8,123 nt of DNA, from contig JAEEXJ010000122.1 of NCBI GenBank assembly GCA_016291475.1, forward strand, positions 1 through 8,123. Reading direction: 5' to 3'. Numbering within the stretch: position 1 is the first letter of the stretch; every line of letters begins with the position of its first letter. Of this stretch, positions 5,769 through 8,123 are shown one piece after another. The translations under genes were made by a program, and so were the position numbers. The notes under the pieces are model-generated. The model had not been told where the DNA came from. It ran no database searches and was given only the letters and a program-made list of their open reading frames with translations. The DNA is from Lachnospiraceae bacterium (GTDB lineage: Bacteria; Bacillota_A; Clostridia; Lachnospirales; Lachnospiraceae).

Positions 5769-6977
5769 TCAGTAAAAGATATGCCCGCCTATCTGAATGC
5801 CCGTAAGTCCCTCTATGGGCGTTCTGAAATAGACGCATGTTCCTACGTTTGTAACACCTCTCATGGCTTCATCCGCAGCCTGATAGCAGCTGGATGTTGC
5901 TTTGTTCTGAGCAAGTGCTATCGCCAATCTTCCGCTTCCCGCAGGTGAGAACTGGCTTCTCTGATATATGACTCCCGTGATGGTATCGGGATATTTTGCA
6001 CTGAGTAATCTGTTAATAACAACGGCGCCTACAGCAACCTGTCCTTCGTAGGGCTCTCCGCCCGCTTCACAATATATCAGATTCGCGAGCAGATATCTGT
6101 CATTTTCATCAAAAGTAACCTGGGAGATATCTCTCCATACTCCGTTGGCCGCCGCTCTGGACATAGCCATCTCTTCCGCAAGTTTTGCTTTGAGGTATGC
6201 GAGATCCTGTTCTTTGGCCTTTATTGCCGCTTCATATGCAAGTGCCGCAGCTTCTCCGTCTTCTATCTGTCCGGAGTAGACATTTATCGTATCCCTTGTG
6301 CTGGCTATGATACCGTTAACCTTATCCTGCTCGGCTTCGGCTTCGGCTATAAGGGATTCAAGCTCCGCCCTTTCCATTTCAAGACGTGCTTTCTGATCTT
6401 CTATGAATGCTCTGTTGTCCTTGAACTCCTGAAGCTTTCTCTGGTCATACTCTTCGATCTTCTCGAAAAATTCCGCAGCAGTCAGCATTTCAGAAATGGA
6501 TTTTGCACTGAGGAGTGCGGAGATAAAATCCTGATCTCCTCTTTCATACATGTCACGAACCCTGATGACCATGCATTCATACTGCCACTCTTCGGTGGCT
6601 ACCGCTTCATCGAGAGCTGCAGACGTTTCTTCGATCTCGGCCTGCTTCTGAACCATTGCCGCTTCGAGAGCAGTGAGATTATCACTGATGTTCTCCAGTT
6701 CCCCGCTGAGTTCTCCGACCCTTGTCATGAGTTCTCCGTGCTGGGTTCTCAGTTCGTTAAGTGCCTGCTCATTGGCAAGACGCTGGGCTTCGAGAAGGTC
6801 TTTCTCGGCCTGTGCCTGATCGATCTGCTGCTGGGTTGTGGCATAAACCTCACCCTTCGGTATGAAAACGAGCGCAGAAACCAAAGCTGCGGTCAGCAGG
6901 CCGCTTATGAACTTATGACCTGCGTCCCCGCGTCTGTGCGGCTTAAATATGAGATTTTCACCGCGTCTTTTCATCAT
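5769..6977 (-). CDS. Secreted coiled-coil cell wall hydrolase with SleB-type domain
   Basis: A 402-residue exported peptidoglycan hydrolase. A basic N-terminus is followed by a hydrophobic stretch (about 23-39) and a likely signal peptidase site after VYA (residue 46). Residues 49 to about 275 form a Glu/Ala/Gln-rich coiled coil like that in PcsB/CwlO-type wall hydrolases, often a regulatory or membrane-complex docking region. The C-terminal ~110 residues are a SleB/CwlJ (Hydrolase_2) domain: NLIYCEAGGEPYEGQVAVGAVVINR contains the expected catalytic glutamate (304), followed by SQFSP and the typical family ending IGGHIFY. SleB-type enzymes are lytic transglycosylases best known from spore germination; the coiled coil here suggests a vegetative wall role instead. 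The ATG at 6977 overlaps the deaminase TGA (ATGA) and has only a distant AGGA, so translation is probably coupled; an ATG directly after it is an equal choice. Confidence 0.88.
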   Translation of the reverse strand: MMKRRGENLIFKPHRRGDAGHKFISGLLTAALVSALVFIPKGEVYATTQQQIDQAQAEKDLLEAQRLANEQALNELRTQHGELMTRVGELSGELENISDNLTALEAAMVQKQAEIEETSAALDEAVATEEWQYECMVIRVRDMYERGDQDFISALLSAKSISEMLTAAEFFEKIEEYDQRKLQEFKDNRAFIEDQKARLEMERAELESLIAEAEAEQDKVNGIIASTRDTINVYSGQIEDGEAAALAYEAAIKAKEQDLAYLKAKLAEEMAMSRAAANGVWRDISQVTFDENDRYLLANLIYCEAGGEPYEGQVAVGAVVINRLLSAKYPDTITGVIYQRSQFSPAGSGRLAIALAQNKATSSCYQAADEAMRGVTNVGTCVYFRTPIEGLTGIQIGGHIFY

Positions 6978-7462
6978 AATGAAATGCTTATGTTCCTGCC
7001 CGTTTCTTTGTACTGGGTATATTTGACGCCTGCTGCATCAAACATTCTCTTTGCGGCCAGATTGGTATCCGTGCCGTTGTATTTGTCGCTGTGATAAACA
7101 ACTTCCTTGATACCGGCCTGGATTATGGCTTTCGCACATTCATTACAGGGGAAAAGAGATACATAGAGGATCGTGTCTTCAAGAGAACCTCCCCTGTAAT
7201 TAAGTATCGCATTCAGTTCACTGTGCGTTACATATGCGTATTTATTGGTTCCGGGATTTCCTTCCCTGCTCCAGGGGAATTCGTCATCACTGCATCCCTT
7301 GGGAAGTCCGTTATATCCCATTGAAAGAATCTTATGATCACGGCTTACTATGCAGCAGCCCACCTGGGTATTGGGATCCTTGCTCCTGAATCCGGAGAGA
7401 TGTGCGACACCCATGAAATATTCATCCCAGCTGATATAATCTTCTCTTTTCTTATCTTCCAT
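6974..7462 (-). CDS. comEB: dCMP deaminase (ComEB-type)
   Basis: A 162-residue zinc deaminase that converts dCMP to dUMP, the precursor for thymidylate synthesis. The catalytic elements are visible: HSELNAI with zinc ligand His80 and proton-shuttle Glu82, and PCNEC with zinc ligands Cys106 and Cys109. The N-terminal WDEYFMGVAHLSGFRSKDP and QVGCCIV segments and GYNGLPKGCSD (49-59) are typical of dCMP deaminases and set it apart from cytidine, tRNA-adenosine or riboflavin deaminases. The ATG shares one base with the TAA of upp (TAATG), pointing to coupled translation, and the end overlaps the wall hydrolase start by four bases. It pairs logically with upp in pyrimidine metabolism. The name comEB follows the Bacillus orthologue; no competence function is implied. 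Confidence 0.93.
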   Translation of the reverse strand: MEDKKREDYISWDEYFMGVAHLSGFRSKDPNTQVGCCIVSRDHKILSMGYNGLPKGCSDDEFPWSREGNPGTNKYAYVTHSELNAILNYRGGSLEDTILYVSLFPCNECAKAIIQAGIKEVVYHSDKYNGTDTNLAAKRMFDAAGVKYTQYKETGRNISISL

Positions 7463-8091
7463 TATTTGGTACCGAAAATTCTGTCTCCGGCATCACCGAG
7501 GCCGGGAACGATGTAATTGTGGTCATTGAGCTTCTCATCAACCGCACCGATGAAGATATCGACATCGGGATGAGCATTCTTGAGTACTTCGATTCCGGTG
7601 GGAGCTGCGATGATGCAGAGGAAGTGAATGTTCTTGCATCCTCTGAGTTTGAGCATTGAAATAGCTTCAACTGCTGATCCGCCGGTTGCAAGCATGGGAT
7701 CTACTACGAAGATCTCACGATCTGCACAGTCTGCGGGTATCTTACAATAATACTCTACGGGCTTGGAAGTATCGGGATCTCTGTAAAGTCCGATATGTCC
7801 GACCTTGGCGGTAGGAATCATGGAAAGCATTCCGTCCACCATTCCGAGTCCTGCTCTTAAAATAGGGATGACAGCAAGCTTCTTGCCGGCAAGCTGCTTA
7901 ACTGTGGTCTTGCAGATGGGAGTTTCGATCTCTACATCCTCAAGCTTAAGATCACGAGTTGCCTCATAACAAATGAGCATTGCGATCTCACTGATGGTCT
8001 CGCGGAATTCCTTGGTTCCGGTCTCCTTTCTTCTGATAAATCCGATCTTATGTCCTATCAAAGGATGATCCATTACCACTATTTTTCCCAT
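7462..8091 (-). CDS. upp: Uracil phosphoribosyltransferase
   Basis: Pyrimidine salvage enzyme joining uracil and PRPP to give UMP and pyrophosphate; cytosolic. The 209-residue product equals the usual family length. It starts [15 protein letters not shown], has PILRAGLGM (76-84), the PRPP-binding loop [11 protein letters not shown] (129-139) and the C-terminal uracil-binding [13 protein letters not shown] place the start at the ATG at 8091 because AAGGAGA (8104-8098) precedes it by six bases and the N-terminus then matches relatives; a seven-codon extension to a TTG at 8112 is unsupported. It is the first gene visible in the minus-strand run upp - dCMP deaminase - wall hydrolase - nuclease - ATPase. 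Only 32 bases of upstream sequence are in the window, so promoter or attenuator signals cannot be judged. Confidence 0.97.
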   Translation of the reverse strand: MGKIVVMDHPLIGHKIGFIRRKETGTKEFRETISEIAMLICYEATRDLKLEDVEIETPICKTTVKQLAGKKLAVIPILRAGLGMVDGMLSMIPTAKVGHIGLYRDPDTSKPVEYYCKIPADCADREIFVVDPMLATGGSAVEAISMLKLRGCKNIHFLCIIAAPTGIEVLKNAHPDVDIFIGAVDEKLNDHNYIVPGLGDAGDRIFGTK

Positions 8092-8123
8092 ACTGCTTCT
8101 CCTTGTTTGCAAAACTTTTTATA
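8092..8123 (-). promoter_or_regulatory. upp ribosome binding site and truncated upstream region
   Basis: The minus strand reads a TAA at 8121-8119, then an A/T-rich stretch, then AAGGAGA (8104-8098) six bases before the upp ATG. The TAA could be the stop codon of an upstream gene, but that frame leaves the window at once, so this is not testable here. Confidence 0.5.

Noticed and set aside
8092..8112. Seven-codon N-terminal extension of upp from a TTG
   Set aside because: It would place the clear ribosome binding site inside the coding sequence; the ATG at 8091 gives the standard 209-residue protein.

Overview
The window looks like ordinary chromosome from a Bacillota member, most likely a Clostridia-class anaerobe. 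The reasons are the strong AGGAGG-type ribosome binding sites, the atpZ-atpI-atpB head of an F-type ATP synthase operon, a SleB-type peptidoglycan hydrolase, and the presence of upp and a ComEB-type dCMP deaminase upstream of the atp genes, an arrangement familiar from clostridial genomes. The taxonomic call is an inference; no rRNA or marker gene allows a finer one.

Layout, in the direction of transcription of most genes (minus strand, from the right end): upp (uracil phosphoribosyltransferase), a dCMP deaminase and a secreted coiled-coil/SleB cell wall hydrolase are joined by stop/start overlaps of 1 and 4 bases. After 58 bases come an SbcD/YhaO-like metallophosphoesterase and an SbcC/YhaN-like ATPase, again overlapping by 4 bases. 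This run ends at a compact hairpin terminator (2192-2214). Left of that is one plus-strand gene, a DUF402 protein, which converges on the ATPase gene and shares the terminator region. It starts back to back with the ATP synthase operon (atpZ, atpI, atpB), which runs off the left edge of the window. There is no stretch above 300 bases without a gene.

Functionally the window combines pyrimidine salvage (upp, dCMP deaminase), wall remodelling (SleB-type hydrolase), DNA end processing (nuclease/ATPase pair) and energy conservation (F0 subunit a and its assembly/ion-handling accessory proteins). The sleB-like and nuclease/ATPase genes appear to sit between blocks that are often closer together in clostridia.

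The points most worth a second look are: (1) a 71-base, nearly perfect palindrome at 2115-2185 made of two inverted 31-base units, each with its own inverted ends; (2) a two-helix membrane hairpin in the ATPase at the place where SbcC/Rad50 carry a zinc hook, together with non-consensus nucleotide-binding residues; (3) a near-consensus -10 box only 9 bases upstream of the atpZ GTG codon with no ribosome binding site, which suggests leaderless translation at the head of the ATP synthase operon. I see no CRISPR array, tRNA, rRNA, transposase or phage gene, and no clear evidence for a wholly new multi-gene system.
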